This document shows positions 52,970 to 60,951 of a stretch of 64,000 bases of DNA, piece by piece. Where the stretch lies: assembly GCF_024460475.1 (NCBI RefSeq), contig NZ_JANFYN010000008.1, positions 1-64,000 on the forward strand, in the 5' to 3' direction. Position numbers and translations under genes: made by a program. The DNA comes from Holdemanella sp. MSK.7.32. Its GTDB lineage: Bacteria; Bacillota_I; Bacilli_A; Erysipelotrichales; Erysipelotrichaceae. Below the pieces are notes generated by a model. The model did not search any database, was not told where the DNA came from, and saw only the letters and a list, made by a program, of their open reading frames with translations. Each line of letters starts with the position of its first letter. Positions within the stretch are counted from its first letter, which is position 1.

Positions 52970-53513
52970 AATTATTTACTCCGAAAGCATAATTATAATC
53001 AAACCAAATTCCATCTGTAACATTATTTGCAGCAATTCCTAATGCTGCTGTTGCTGCTCCAATCGCTCCTGCAGCCCAACCTGAAGTTGCTAAAAACGCT
53101 AATGCTCCACCTAAGCCACCAACACCAACAGTTAGAGCAATTCTTAAATTACCTGCATCAATATAAACTCTTACAAAATTCCAATGAAATTCAATGTCAT
53201 TTTTACCCCATGCCCTTGTCTGAACTCCACTTAAAATAGCCGTCTTAGTATTTGGATTAATTGTTAAATCATTTTCTCTAATAGCATTATTTGATTCCGT
53301 TAACATTTTTTTAACATTAACTAAATCATCATTCTCTAGATATACATTATCCGGAAGATTCAAGACATATTCATTATTTACAACTTCAATATAGCGATCC
53401 AACTCTTCATAATTCTGCGACTCAATTACTACTTTTTCCTTTGCACTTATCGGCATAATCGCTATAGAAAACACTGTCATAATTGATACTAATAAAGATA
53501 ACAATTTTTTCAT
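52956..53513 (-). CDS. Secreted bacteriocin-like protein
   Basis: 185 aa. Sec signal peptide (MKKLLSLLVSIMTVFSIAIM...SAKEK), an acidic propeptide-like stretch to about residue 100 (...SGVQTR), then an amphiphilic C-terminal region (AWGKNDIEFHWNFVRVYIDA) leading to a Gly/Ala-rich hydrophobic segment (VGVGGLGGALAFLATSGWAAG). This layout matches cleaved precursor bacteriocins. Small membrane genes directly follow. No known family motif; it may also be a surface adhesin. Confidence 0.6.
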   Translation of the reverse strand: MKKLLSLLVSIMTVFSIAIMPISAKEKVVIESQNYEELDRYIEVVNNEYVLNLPDNVYLENDDLVNVKKMLTESNNAIRENDLTINPNTKTAILSGVQTRAWGKNDIEFHWNFVRVYIDAGNLRIALTVGVGGLGGALAFLATSGWAAGAIGAATAALGIAANNVTDGIWFDYNYAFGVNNCGFQ

Positions 53514-53735
53514 ACTTTTGTCCTTTCATGAAATCTTTTTTAATTTTTCGCAAATATAAACTCTTTCTAAGCTAATGGTAATTATATAAATTACCTGACT
53601 AGCTTTTTTTTGATAACGTTATCTTCATCTTTGTTTTATAACATTTGTGTAATTTTGCAAGTCTTAATTTTATATCTTTTCTTGTTGATTTTCAAAAGCT
53701 TTGATATAATTTCTTTGAATGCAGAATAGTTTACT

Positions 53736-53828
53736 ATGAGTTATACCCAATTAACAAAAAGAGAAAGTCAAGTCATGGATATTTTGTGGAAACATGATAA
53801 AAAAAGCCCATCAAATCATATAAAATGA
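53736..53828 (+). pseudogene. BlaI-like regulator, N-terminal fragment
   Basis: MSYTQLTKRESQVMDILWKH... (30 aa) matches the first helix of BlaI/MecI/CopY repressors and stops at a hairpin (GCCCATCAAATCAT/ATGATTTGTATGGGC, 53805-53835) where the IS fragment begins. It looks truncated by insertion. Confidence 0.6.
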
Positions 53829-53840
53829 TTTGTATGGGCG
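53800..53840. repeat. Hairpin at the IS fragment boundary
   Basis: AAGCCCAT...ATGGGCGCTT with a ~7-nt loop and an imperfect stem; possible insertion-sequence end. Confidence 0.5.
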
Positions 53841-53878
53841 CTTTTCATTTGCTAAGTCTTGTTTACATCTCTATTTAA

Positions 53879-54340
53879 TTCTATACTTCAATTATAGACA
53901 CTACTTATCATTCAAACATTCCAATTGAAACTCTATCATTATTAGATTGTGGTGTTCGAAACTTTGATTTCAATCATCCTATTAAAAGCATCTTCTTCGA
54001 TAATATTGAATACATTCGAAAATTAGATGCTTCTGGTAAAGTTCGTCCTTGTATTTTAGACAATGTAGAACGTTCTCTTCTTTGCCACACATGTTATCTT
54101 GGTTTTGATCAGTTTGAATGTACGGATTGTGACAACTGGAATATTATCCCACATTCTTGTCATTCAAGATTCTGTAATGCCTGTGGTGTTAAATATGCCA
54201 AACAGCTTGCAGCCAAAGCCACTTCTTTTTGTCTTGACTGCCCTCATAAACACATTGTCTTTACTATTCCTGAAGAACTTAGAAACTGGTTCAGACAGGA
54301 TCGTACTCGACTCAATCTTTTGTTTGTTGCAGCTAGAAAT
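53879..54340 (+). pseudogene. IS91/IS1294-type transposase fragment
   Basis: Open frame with YHSNIPIETLSLLDCG..., FFDNIEYIRKLDASGKVRPC, a Cys cluster (CHTCYLGFDQFECTDCDNWN, HSCHSRFCNACGVKYAKQL) and HKHIVFTIPEELRNWFRQ, typical of the zinc-binding N-terminal region of IS91-like Y2 transposases. No start codon is required and the catalytic part is missing; after about 54340 the homology stops and the antisense of a small gene begins. Confidence 0.85.
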
Positions 54341-54458
54341 ACAATATGTATACTAGTAAATAGATCATTATTAAAGAAACTGAAAACGAAACAATTAAGG
54401 AATACTCATTATATATTCAAAGATATTCCTATACGTAATGAATTTGGTATGATTGCCA

Positions 54459-54629
54459 CTATACATAAACAAACGAACCTTTTAACTGTTCTCTCATTCT
54501 TTCATTTGAAAACTGTTCACTTCCCATGCTATATAAACTTCCATCCATACGATATTCTTTATAATCCAATTCAGACATATAATCATTTATTCTCTTTGTA
54601 TATCCATAAATTTTAACTGTTGTATTCAT
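54459..54629 (-). CDS. Novel 56-aa protein under RHH operator
   Basis: MNTTVKIYGYTKRINDYMSE..., acidic and Tyr-rich, ending SFVYV. Its promoter (TATAAT 54668-54673) carries the same AGTATATACT operator at the same distance as the RHH gene 54731-54922. Recognised only from its promoter, start and codon content. Confidence 0.55.
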   Translation of the reverse strand: MNTTVKIYGYTKRINDYMSELDYKEYRMDGSLYSMGSEQFSNERMREQLKGSFVYV

Positions 54630-54667
54630 GATATTTTCACCGAAATAACATTTCCTTATCTACATAT

Positions 54668-54690
54668 ATTATACCATGCTAGTATATACT
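54668..54690 (-). promoter_or_regulatory. Promoter with AGTATATACT operator
   Basis: TATAAT at 54668-54673 and operator at 54681-54690, same spacing as at 54948-54970. Confidence 0.75.
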
Positions 54691-54730
54691 AATCAAACGA
54701 AAAATGCTTTATATAAAAGAAAAATACAGA

Positions 54731-54922
54731 CTACCTCTTTTTAGTCTGTATATCTTTGCGTATCAATTCCTTAATGTAACCCATCTTAGAATCAACCTTG
54801 TCTAGTTGTTCGATGATATCCTTATCATTATTGCAATTCAGCCTTATTAAGACTGTTTTTGTATATTTCTTATTATAATCGTTAATCAATTTAACCCGCT
54901 TTTGTTGTCTTGTTTCATCCAT
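54731..54922 (-). CDS. RHH-family DNA-binding regulator
   Basis: 63 aa. TKTVLIRLNCNNDKDIIEQLDKVDSKMGYIKELIRKDI fits a ribbon-helix-helix (CopG/Arc) fold. AGTATATACT in its own promoter implies autoregulation. It may also control 54459-54629. Confidence 0.75.
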   Translation of the reverse strand: MDETRQQKRVKLINDYNKKYTKTVLIRLNCNNDKDIIEQLDKVDSKMGYIKELIRKDIQTKKR

Positions 54923-54947
54923 TCATTTGATCTCCCTGTTTGAAAAC

Positions 54948-54970
54948 ATTATACCATGTAAGTATATACT
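54948..54970 (-). promoter_or_regulatory. Promoter with AGTATATACT operator
   Basis: TATAAT at 54948-54953, operator at 54961-54970, ahead of the RHH gene. Confidence 0.75.
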
Positions 54971-54986
54971 AAACAACAAAATTTAG

Positions 54987-55005
54987 TTAAGGCAATGTGC
55001 CTTAA
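54987..55005. repeat. 19-bp palindrome (centre ATG)
   Basis: Family member between the class B sortase and the RHH gene. Confidence 0.9.
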
Positions 55006-55008
55006 CAT

Positions 55009-55755
55009 CTAGTGAACGATTATTGTTTCATCGTACTCTTCCAAAAAACCAGACAGCAATAATCTTCGATTTGAATTTAAACCATAATCCAGATCGCACG
55101 TTGATAAAGTAACCATAAGTGAATCTGTATCTATATCCTCGTTACAATAAAGTGCTTCATTTTTTAGTTTATTTAAGGTTTCCTGTCTTTCATCTCCAAA
55201 GTCTTTTACATAAAAAGTCGACTCGTTATCTGATTTTGAATAACAGAAAACATTACACTTATAGTTTTGCGCTGGTGTTAGTAAATAGAAATCTGGATGG
55301 CTGTCAAAAAATGATTTTGATGAAAAGTTCTTTAGTAAAGTAAACATTCCCCCACCCTGAACAGAATGTCCATAAATAGTATTGTTATCATCTGAGAAGT
55401 CTCTATTCGTATTGCAGTCTAGAAATGCTGAACCCATATAGTTGTATCCTTTGTAGATCGTATGATCTAAATAATAGGAGTTATTTGTCCCTTGCACTAC
55501 AGGATATGATATAGCACAGTCTGGAACATATATCCAACCAACTATATCTTGATTGATAGCTTTTAATGAACCCCAGTCAGGAGCTAAAATCTGCTCTCCG
55601 TTCTCATCTTTTTTAACAACACATTCTTTTTTTAACTTGTCTGTCTGTAATTCAACTTCATTATCTTCATTGTATATCTGCCAAGCCTGATAGGCACAGA
55701 ACCCACCAACGCATAAGCAAATTATCAATATGATTCCATAAATCCACTTTTTCAT
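55009..55755 (-). CDS. srtB: Class B sortase
   Basis: 248 aa. One N-terminal membrane helix, then a sortase core with NNTIYGHS (His), VTLSTCD (Cys) and NSNRRLLLSG (Arg), with the inserted helix region of class B enzymes. It would anchor a substrate with an NPXTN-like signal; no clear substrate is seen in this window. It is preceded by a leader hairpin and TTGACA promoter (55787-55864). Confidence 0.9.
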   Translation of the reverse strand: MKKWIYGIILIICLCVGGFCAYQAWQIYNEDNEVELQTDKLKKECVVKKDENGEQILAPDWGSLKAINQDIVGWIYVPDCAISYPVVQGTNNSYYLDHTIYKGYNYMGSAFLDCNTNRDFSDDNNTIYGHSVQGGGMFTLLKNFSSKSFFDSHPDFYLLTPAQNYKCNVFCYSKSDNESTFYVKDFGDERQETLNKLKNEALYCNEDIDTDSLMVTLSTCDLDYGLNSNRRLLLSGFLEEYDETIIVH

Positions 55756-55786
55756 ATTTCATTTCCCCTTTCACTCTATAAAAAAA

Positions 55787-55827
55787 GGCATCCAAGACTC
55801 CGTTGTTTTAAGACGGAGAGGGATGCC
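55787..55827 (-). terminator. Leader hairpin, copy B, before sortase B
   Basis: GGCATCC...GGATGCC with inner CTCCGT/ACGGAG, followed by six U before the srtB RBS region; copy of 51101-51149. Confidence 0.75.
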
Positions 55828-55835
55828 AGTTTGAA

Positions 55836-55864
55836 TATATACATAAGCCGTATACTTATGTCAA
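55836..55864 (-). promoter_or_regulatory. TTGACA promoter beside hairpin, copy B
   Basis: TTGACA (55859-55864), 17-nt spacer, TATATA (55836-55841), feeding srtB through the leader hairpin. Confidence 0.65.
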
Positions 55865-56028
55865 TTCCAGTTTAGTGTAGCATAACACGTAAGTCCTATA
55901 AGCACAAGCATACCCGCAAAAATAAAACCTGTTTTTATATTAAAATCCTTGTCACTTATACATAAGTGTGCCAACCATCCAAATGACAGTGCAACAGAAC
56001 CTAAAAACAATAAATCTCTAAACAACAT
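55861..56028 (-). CDS. 55-aa two-helix membrane protein
   Basis: Two hydrophobic segments (LLFLGSVALSFGWLAHLC and GFIFAGMLVLIGLTCYATL) around a short charged loop. It resembles 56798-56977 in length and topology, and sits behind a remnant of a CHAP-protein 3' end, so both come from one duplication. RBS is weak. Confidence 0.6.
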   Translation of the reverse strand: MLFRDLLFLGSVALSFGWLAHLCISDKDFNIKTGFIFAGMLVLIGLTCYATLNWN

Positions 56029-56030
56029 AT

Positions 56031-56100
56031 CTATACATCCACTGTCTTTGATTCTTCATCAGCAGGCTTGAACTTATAACAATCATATTTCTCAGCCTTC
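56031..56100 (-). pseudogene. Remnant 3' end of a CHAP-protein gene
   Basis: Encodes ...YDCYKFKPADEESKTVDV then stop, matching the C-terminus of the gene at 56984-58132 (...IQQYKFKPADEKVVSEV). The rest of the gene is lost. Confidence 0.7.
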
Positions 56101-56105
56101 TTTCT

Positions 56106-56124
56106 TTAAGGCAATTTGCCTTAA
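56106..56124. repeat. 19-bp palindrome (centre ATT)
   Basis: Family member upstream of the plus-strand gene 56194-56832. Confidence 0.9.
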
Positions 56125-56170
56125 CTTTGTAATTATCATTATTACTGGACCTCTTTATGTTATATTTTAT
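56125..56170. repeat. 45-bp duplicated segment, copy 2
   Basis: Plus-strand promoter-like segment ending in TTATATTTTATG, duplicate of 51935-51980. Confidence 0.7.
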
Positions 56171-56193
56171 GTATTGCAAGGAGGTAATATAAA

Positions 56194-56832
56194 ATGCAAT
56201 TCATTAAAACATTATTTGTAGCACTTATTCCATTGTTTATATCAATATATTTAAACCGCAAATATCAACTAGCTGATAAAGATAGAACAATTGTCGAAAA
56301 ACAATTTGAAATCTATAATCTGCTATATCTAAATATTGCAAGAGATACATTAAATCAACCTATCAATGGTAATTTAGCAAAAACTAATATAATAAAGTTG
56401 ATTAAAGAAATTCAAAAATCCACAACATTATGTAATTATTTAGGTCCAAAATTGTATGAATATTTATTATTCTGTAATTCAAATGGAATATCCAACAGCA
56501 CACTTGGCAACATTCAACTTCAAATTGAGTCGGATTTAGAACAAATAAAATACAAACTTGGATATCCATGTAAATTGAAATACAAGAATAGATTAATAAT
56601 AAGCCTTACAATACTATTTTCTTTGATATATATCGTTATCAATATTGTTAAAGAAATTAATGAAAACAATATATTATATCCACAAACCACGAAGCTACTT
56701 ATATCATATGCTTGCTTCATATTATTCATAGTTTCATGCTATATATTTTGGATACTATTAAATAATTGGATCTTTATAAAAAAATACGTTGAATGGGTTA
56801 AAACATATGCAAAAAACAAAACAGAAAAATAA
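56194..56832 (+). CDS. Membrane protein, plus strand
   Basis: 212 aa. N-terminal helix (TLFVALIPLFISIYL) and two C-terminal helices (LIISLTILFSLIYIVINIV, LLISYACFILFIVSCYIFWIL) with a cytoplasmic domain between. AAGGAGG precedes the ATG. Very AT-rich, not recognised. One of only three plus-strand intact genes. Confidence 0.75.
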   Translation: MQFIKTLFVALIPLFISIYLNRKYQLADKDRTIVEKQFEIYNLLYLNIARDTLNQPINGNLAKTNIIKLIKEIQKSTTLCNYLGPKLYEYLLFCNSNGISNSTLGNIQLQIESDLEQIKYKLGYPCKLKYKNRLIISLTILFSLIYIVINIVKEINENNILYPQTTKLLISYACFILFIVSCYIFWILLNNWIFIKKYVEWVKTYAKNKTEK

Positions 56833-56977
56833 ACATTGCTATTAAAAAAGAGATAAAACCAACAATTAATAATATAGTTTTAAAATTCATAAATCTGTCG
56901 TCAAAAAAGATATGTAAAAACCCAAACAGTGCTATACATCCCATTGCACTATACAAAAAGTAAATTACAGGCAACAT
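56798..56977 (-). CDS. 59-aa two-helix membrane protein
   Basis: Coupled to the CHAP gene: GAGGTG overlaps that gene's stop 9 nt before ATG. Helices LPVIYFLYSAMGCIALFGFL and TILLIVGFISFLIAMFIFLF. It may be a holin-like or immunity partner of the CHAP hydrolase. It runs antisense into the end of 56194-56832. Confidence 0.65.
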   Translation of the reverse strand: MLPVIYFLYSAMGCIALFGFLHIFFDDRFMNFKTILLIVGFISFLIAMFIFLFCFLHMF

Positions 56978-56983
56978 TTTCTA

Positions 56984-58132
56984 TTACACCTCAGAAACTA
57001 CTTTCTCATCAGCAGGTTTGAATTTATACTGCTGTATCTTCTCACCATTTTCATAATAAATGGTGTTTTTTCTTTTTGTATTTTTATATTTCAATTTTTT
57101 CACATTCACTTTTGAATCATCGGCACTGGTATTTGTTATATTCAATCCACTGTCCATAGAATATAAACTTAAATCTGATAGCAACGAACTTTCCAACACA
57201 GAACCATTCGGTACTGCAAATACTACATCAGGATACATAGCTTTAAATGCCTGCAAGGTAGTTCGGTAAATATGAATATATCCATTATCACCATTGCTCA
57301 GCGTATAATTCCCTTCGCTGATCCACAGATTTGTTCCGTCAAAGGCTTCAACGAAACCAACATGACCATATTGAGGATAAAGCGTGTTTACCTGAGCCGA
57401 GAACACAGCACCTCCGCTTGGTGTACTGCTCAAACTAAATTTATCGCCATGAGCAGCAACTATCTCTCTGGCATTATCTTTTCCGTTTCCAAATGTACCA
57501 CTTGAAAAACCGTACACCTGATAAAATCTAGACCATGCATAATACGTACACTGTGGCATTGCAAATGGATTGCCCACCAAAATAAATTTACTCCAATCCT
57601 TTGTCAGCAACGATTCATATTTCAGTGCGTTTTTAACCGAACTGATATAACCAGTTGCCACAGTTTGATTAGTTGAAATGTCAACCTTTTCATTTCCTTC
57701 ATTCTTATCAGGAATAATTGTGATCGTTCCTGTTGATGTTTCAGGTTTGTCAGGCTTTTCTGTGCTTTCCGTTTGATCGGTGTTGTCAGGATTTGATGTA
57801 TCTGGTTTATCAGTTGTACCGCCATCCTCTTTAGGTGGCTGTGGCTCAGGTGTTGGAGCTGGAGTCACTGGTTCTGTTGGTTCAGATGGTTTTGGATCAG
57901 GAGTTACTTCCGTATCATTACCATCTGTAGTAGGTGGAGTTTCAACCTGCATATTACATACATGGCTTGCATCCACAATCGTTCCATCTTCGTTATATTC
58001 GACATTACCGATGTAATACGTGTTGTGATCTGTATTAATTCTGTTTTCATCCGCTTTGACAGTGGATGTCATTCCAGAAAGAATCAATGTACCTGTAAGT
58101 ATACAGGCAGATAATTTATTTAAAGTGCGCAT
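56984..58132 (-). CDS. Secreted CHAP-domain peptidoglycan hydrolase
   Basis: 382 aa. Signal peptide, a Pro/Thr/Glu-rich linker (~70-170), then a CHAP domain with QCTYYAWSRFYQVYG (Cys), YGHVGFVEAF (His) and ISEGNY. It may remodel the wall during mating or act on neighbours. A palindrome lies 18 nt upstream, in the divergent promoter region with 58211-58933. Confidence 0.88.
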   Translation of the reverse strand: MRTLNKLSACILTGTLILSGMTSTVKADENRINTDHNTYYIGNVEYNEDGTIVDASHVCNMQVETPPTTDGNDTEVTPDPKPSEPTEPVTPAPTPEPQPPKEDGGTTDKPDTSNPDNTDQTESTEKPDKPETSTGTITIIPDKNEGNEKVDISTNQTVATGYISSVKNALKYESLLTKDWSKFILVGNPFAMPQCTYYAWSRFYQVYGFSSGTFGNGKDNAREIVAAHGDKFSLSSTPSGGAVFSAQVNTLYPQYGHVGFVEAFDGTNLWISEGNYTLSNGDNGYIHIYRTTLQAFKAMYPDVVFAVPNGSVLESSLLSDLSLYSMDSGLNITNTSADDSKVNVKKLKYKNTKRKNTIYYENGEKIQQYKFKPADEKVVSEV

Positions 58133-58149
58133 TTTTCGACCTTCTTTCT

Positions 58150-58168
58150 TTAAGGCAATTTGCCTTAA
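58150..58168. repeat. 19-bp palindrome in a divergent promoter
   Basis: Centre ATT. It lies between the starts of a minus- and a plus-strand gene, not between two co-directional genes, so here it can act only as DNA or in a leader. Confidence 0.9.
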
Positions 58169-58210
58169 TTAATGTGGTAAAATATATGGTAACGGAGGTG
58201 CCATATATTT

Positions 58211-58933
58211 ATGCTTTATGATTATAATCAAACAAAAAACAATTTTTTTGATTCATTATATACAACAAACAACCATACAATTCAAATTATTTTAAATTGT
58301 ATGGAGAATACATTAATTAACAAAAATAATAATAAAATCTATAAAATTATGATTTCACGTTATTTTCAAATGTGGCGATCAATATTTTACAAATATAATT
58401 CCAATGATATTTCTAATGAAATAGATAAATGGCTTAAAGATTTAACCGATCCTAGAATAAAATATGAAACATTTTCTTATCCTATAATTTTTGGGAACAT
58501 TCAAATTTATTCTTGCTTTGATATTGAATACATAAAAAAATCACATCAAAAATTTCATAAAGTAGAAATATGTCAATTACTACAATCTCTTGATGAAAAC
58601 GAAATTCCTGACAATATTGATGAATATGACTCAACTTGTCTAAATGGTTTTCCTTTAGCAGTCGTAGAATCAGTTCAAAAACCAAAACCATATAAAATCA
58701 TAGATGGTAATCACCGCTTCTATTTCATAAATAAACAAGATATTAAAGACTATCCAGTCAATGTTATTCATCTTTCTTCTCTTACAGAAGAAATGTTTAT
58801 CAACAAATTCAACTTTTGCATTTACTTGTTTTATAATTTAATAAACTACTTTAATGATTGTAATAATTTATTATCCATGATTTTTGAATTTAAAAAATGT
58901 AAAAAGATTCTTATATCATTCAATCTTTTATAA
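58211..58933 (+). CDS. ParB-fold DGNHR protein
   Basis: 240 aa. PYKIIDGNHRFYFINKQDIKDYPVNVI is the DGNHR motif of the ParB/sulfiredoxin fold. The rest is helical and AT-rich. GGAGG precedes the ATG. Such proteins often act in defence or regulation. Its 3' end converges on and overlaps 58920-59261. Confidence 0.7.
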   Translation: MLYDYNQTKNNFFDSLYTTNNHTIQIILNCMENTLINKNNNKIYKIMISRYFQMWRSIFYKYNSNDISNEIDKWLKDLTDPRIKYETFSYPIIFGNIQIYSCFDIEYIKKSHQKFHKVEICQLLQSLDENEIPDNIDEYDSTCLNGFPLAVVESVQKPKPYKIIDGNHRFYFINKQDIKDYPVNVIHLSSLTEEMFINKFNFCIYLFYNLINYFNDCNNLLSMIFEFKKCKKILISFNLL

Positions 58934-59261
58934 CTTTGTAGATTTTTCTTGCTTTTCCTTTTCCAGATATTCCAATACATTCAATCGGAACTGAATGGAT
59001 ATTTTTTAAAAGTACTCCTATATTTAAATATACAGTTCCTTTAATTAACACTAAACTGCCTTGACATGAACCTGTTATTTCATTGTTTCTATTGAAATTA
59101 GGGTTGCATATATTCTTTTCAACTTTATCAATTTGATGTTTCATACAGTATTTTTTAAAATGTAATATTAACGTATTGTTTTTATCAATTGTCCAAGCTT
59201 TAATTAAATAAACAAATAGATATTTTTTTATGACTATATGAACAGTATATTCATTTTTCAT
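58920..59261 (-). CDS. Hypothetical protein, possible OB-fold
   Basis: 113 aa, beta-rich, with basic C-terminus (ISGKGKARKIYKVIKD). Similar in feel and neighbourhood to 60533-60931 (GKTMSGQHRIFGKSDQ), perhaps paralogous. AAGG precedes the ATG. Not recognised. Confidence 0.55.
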   Translation of the reverse strand: MKNEYTVHIVIKKYLFVYLIKAWTIDKNNTLILHFKKYCMKHQIDKVEKNICNPNFNRNNEITGSCQGSLVLIKGTVYLNIGVLLKNIHSVPIECIGISGKGKARKIYKVIKD

Positions 59262-59278
59262 CCGATCACCTTCCTACG

Positions 59279-59292
59279 TGGCAGCACTGCCA
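59279..59292. repeat. Second palindrome family (TGGCAGCACTGCCA)
   Basis: Copy preceded by CCTTCCTACG, as is the 60952 copy. Confidence 0.8.
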
Positions 59293-59338
59293 TGTTTTTT
59301 TATTCAAACAATTTTTCATGAATATCAACCTTCTTTCT

Positions 59339-59357
59339 TTAAGGCAGATTGCCTTAA
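59339..59357. repeat. 19-bp palindrome (centre GAT)
   Basis: Family member; contains the stop of the Xre gene 59354-59557. Confidence 0.9.
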
Positions 59358-59557
59358 TTTTCTAATTTACGTCCAATTAGTTCATCTAATGAGATATTAA
59401 AGTAATCTGCAATTCTTATTAAGGTGCTGATTCTTGGATCTTTCTTTTTACCATTTTCAATATCACTGATTTCGCCACTAGACATATTTATTTCTTTGCC
59501 CAATTTATCCATTGACAAATTGTTGGTTTTTCGTAATTCTTTTAATTTTGTTTTCAT
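59354..59557 (-). CDS. Xre-family repressor
   Basis: 67 aa, one typical helix-turn-helix (LRKTNNLSMDKLGKEINMSSGEISDIENGKKKDPRISTLIRIADYF). Divergent from 59618-60217, which it likely controls through an inverted repeat (59572-59586). Confidence 0.88.
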   Translation of the reverse strand: MKTKLKELRKTNNLSMDKLGKEINMSSGEISDIENGKKKDPRISTLIRIADYFNISLDELIGRKLEN

Positions 59558-59571
59558 AATTTCCTTTCTGA

Positions 59572-59600
59572 AGCTCGCAATAGCGAGTATAATAGTATTT
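59572..59600 (+). promoter_or_regulatory. Operator/promoter of the DUF6037-like gene
   Basis: CTCGC-AATA-GCGAG overlapped by TATAAT on the plus strand, then AAAGGAGG before ATG 59618. Confidence 0.6.
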
Positions 59601-59617
59601 GATTAAAGGAGGTTTTT

Positions 59618-60217
59618 ATGGCACATTTTCCCTCAATAATTCCATGGATAAATGATATGCTTGATAAAGATGTTGACAGAGATCATTTTTATACAACATT
59701 TGCAACCATTCGCTTCGATGTCTTAGTTTGTCTCGATACAGAACCTTATGAAATGCTTATTGGAGCACGTGGTTTAAACTGGGCTTGTACATTGACCATT
59801 TCACAAAACTTTGAAATGCAGATGGATGATTATGATTTTTATTCATTAAAAGATAAAATCAGTCCTTATTTAAAACATAATGGCAATCAAAAATTTGGCT
59901 CTTATATCTTTTTGAAATATTTATGCGAACATTCTCCTAATAAATATCGTAAAAAAATAATTAATCCATCTATAGTGCGTTTATGTGCTCCACACAAAGC
60001 TACAAATATTAATGAACCTGATCGTACAGTTTTTTATCGTTGGATGCCCCAATCTGATACTGGTAGAACAGCAAGAAACTATGAGAAAACTGAGTTTTAC
60101 TTTGGTAAAAACGTTGCGGATTATTGCAGAGAACACAATATTTCATCTCAATGGATTACGGAAGAACAAGCGAAAAATATGAATATCAAAATCAATCTAA
60201 AAAATCCTTGGGACTAA
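59618..60217 (+). CDS. DUF6037-like protein
   Basis: 199 aa. FDVLVCLDTEPYEMLIGARGLNWACTL fits the conserved core I remember for DUF6037 proteins. Divergent Xre repressor suggests tight control, as for toxin or phage-defence genes. GGAGG precedes the ATG. Function unknown. Confidence 0.65.
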   Translation: MAHFPSIIPWINDMLDKDVDRDHFYTTFATIRFDVLVCLDTEPYEMLIGARGLNWACTLTISQNFEMQMDDYDFYSLKDKISPYLKHNGNQKFGSYIFLKYLCEHSPNKYRKKIINPSIVRLCAPHKATNINEPDRTVFYRWMPQSDTGRTARNYEKTEFYFGKNVADYCREHNISSQWITEEQAKNMNIKINLKNPWD

Positions 60218-60518
60218 TGCCTAATTTTCTTCCACAGAATGGGCAATATAAAATATCAATTTTTATATATATCGAAGATTCAACATCATCTGGATTCATT
60301 AGTTTATTTAATCTTTTGGGTGATTCAACAATCATTGAAGCGGGATGCTCTATAAAATAATCTTCATAATCTTTATTTTGCTCAAAATCGCTTTTGAGCA
60401 ACTCATTTATTTGACATTCAAACATTGGCGGAGGATCTATAAGTCCGTTATCAGAACCATCTATATTAGAAATGACGTTCGATTTTTTTATTACTTGTTT
60501 TTCACAATACTTACACAT
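60192..60518 (-). CDS. Small zinc-ribbon protein
   Basis: 108 aa with CKYC near the start and CPFCGRKLG near the end, a phage-like two-ended zinc ribbon. 3' overlaps the DUF6037-like gene end, convergent. Not otherwise recognised. Confidence 0.7.
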   Translation of the reverse strand: MCKYCEKQVIKKSNVISNIDGSDNGLIDPPPMFECQINELLKSDFEQNKDYEDYFIEHPASMIVESPKRLNKLMNPDDVESSIYIKIDILYCPFCGRKLGISPKDFLD

Positions 60519-60532
60519 ATAGGTATTCCTTT

Positions 60533-60931
60533 CTAAGTGGCAGCACTGCCATTTTTTCTTTTTTTTAAGGCAGATTGCCTTAATTTATGTTGATCTGATT
60601 TACCGAAAATTCTATGCTGTCCTGACATAGTTTTCCCAATCATCATTTTTTTAGAAAGTTTGTATTTTTTTAACTCAATTGAATTTACATACAAATTAAC
60701 ACTACTCTTTTCTTGTCGAATGAATCCATTTGTAAAGATTAGATTATTTCCTATAATCAATTGATTTCCCTGCTCTAGATCACGGATAGTTTTTTTTCGC
60801 AATATACGCTTAAAATAAATAATTGAAATATCGTTTAAGAAATATTGATTAATTATGCGTGCTTCTATAAAGTAACCAATTAATCTTTTCTTAATAGAAA
60901 CAATTAGTTGAACATTATCTTTGGGACTCAT
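60533..60931 (-). CDS. Hypothetical protein with palindrome-encoded tail
   Basis: 132 aa from the ATG at 60931 (GGAG upstream). Basic beta-rich protein; its last residues KLRQSALKKRKNGSAAT are encoded by the 19-bp palindrome (60565-60583) and then the second-family palindrome (60538-60551). Confidence 0.55.
   Translation of the reverse strand: MSPKDNVQLIVSIKKRLIGYFIEARIINQYFLNDISIIYFKRILRKKTIRDLEQGNQLIIGNNLIFTNGFIRQEKSSVNLYVNSIELKKYKLSKKMMIGKTMSGQHRIFGKSDQHKLRQSALKKRKNGSAAT
60538..60551. repeat. Second palindrome family (TGGCAGCACTGCCA)
   Basis: Perfect palindrome except the central GC. Confidence 0.8.
60565..60583. repeat. 19-bp palindrome (centre GAT)
   Basis: Family member, read through in frame by 60533-60931. 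Confidence 0.9.
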
Positions 60932-60951
60932 CAACAACACTCCTTCCTACG

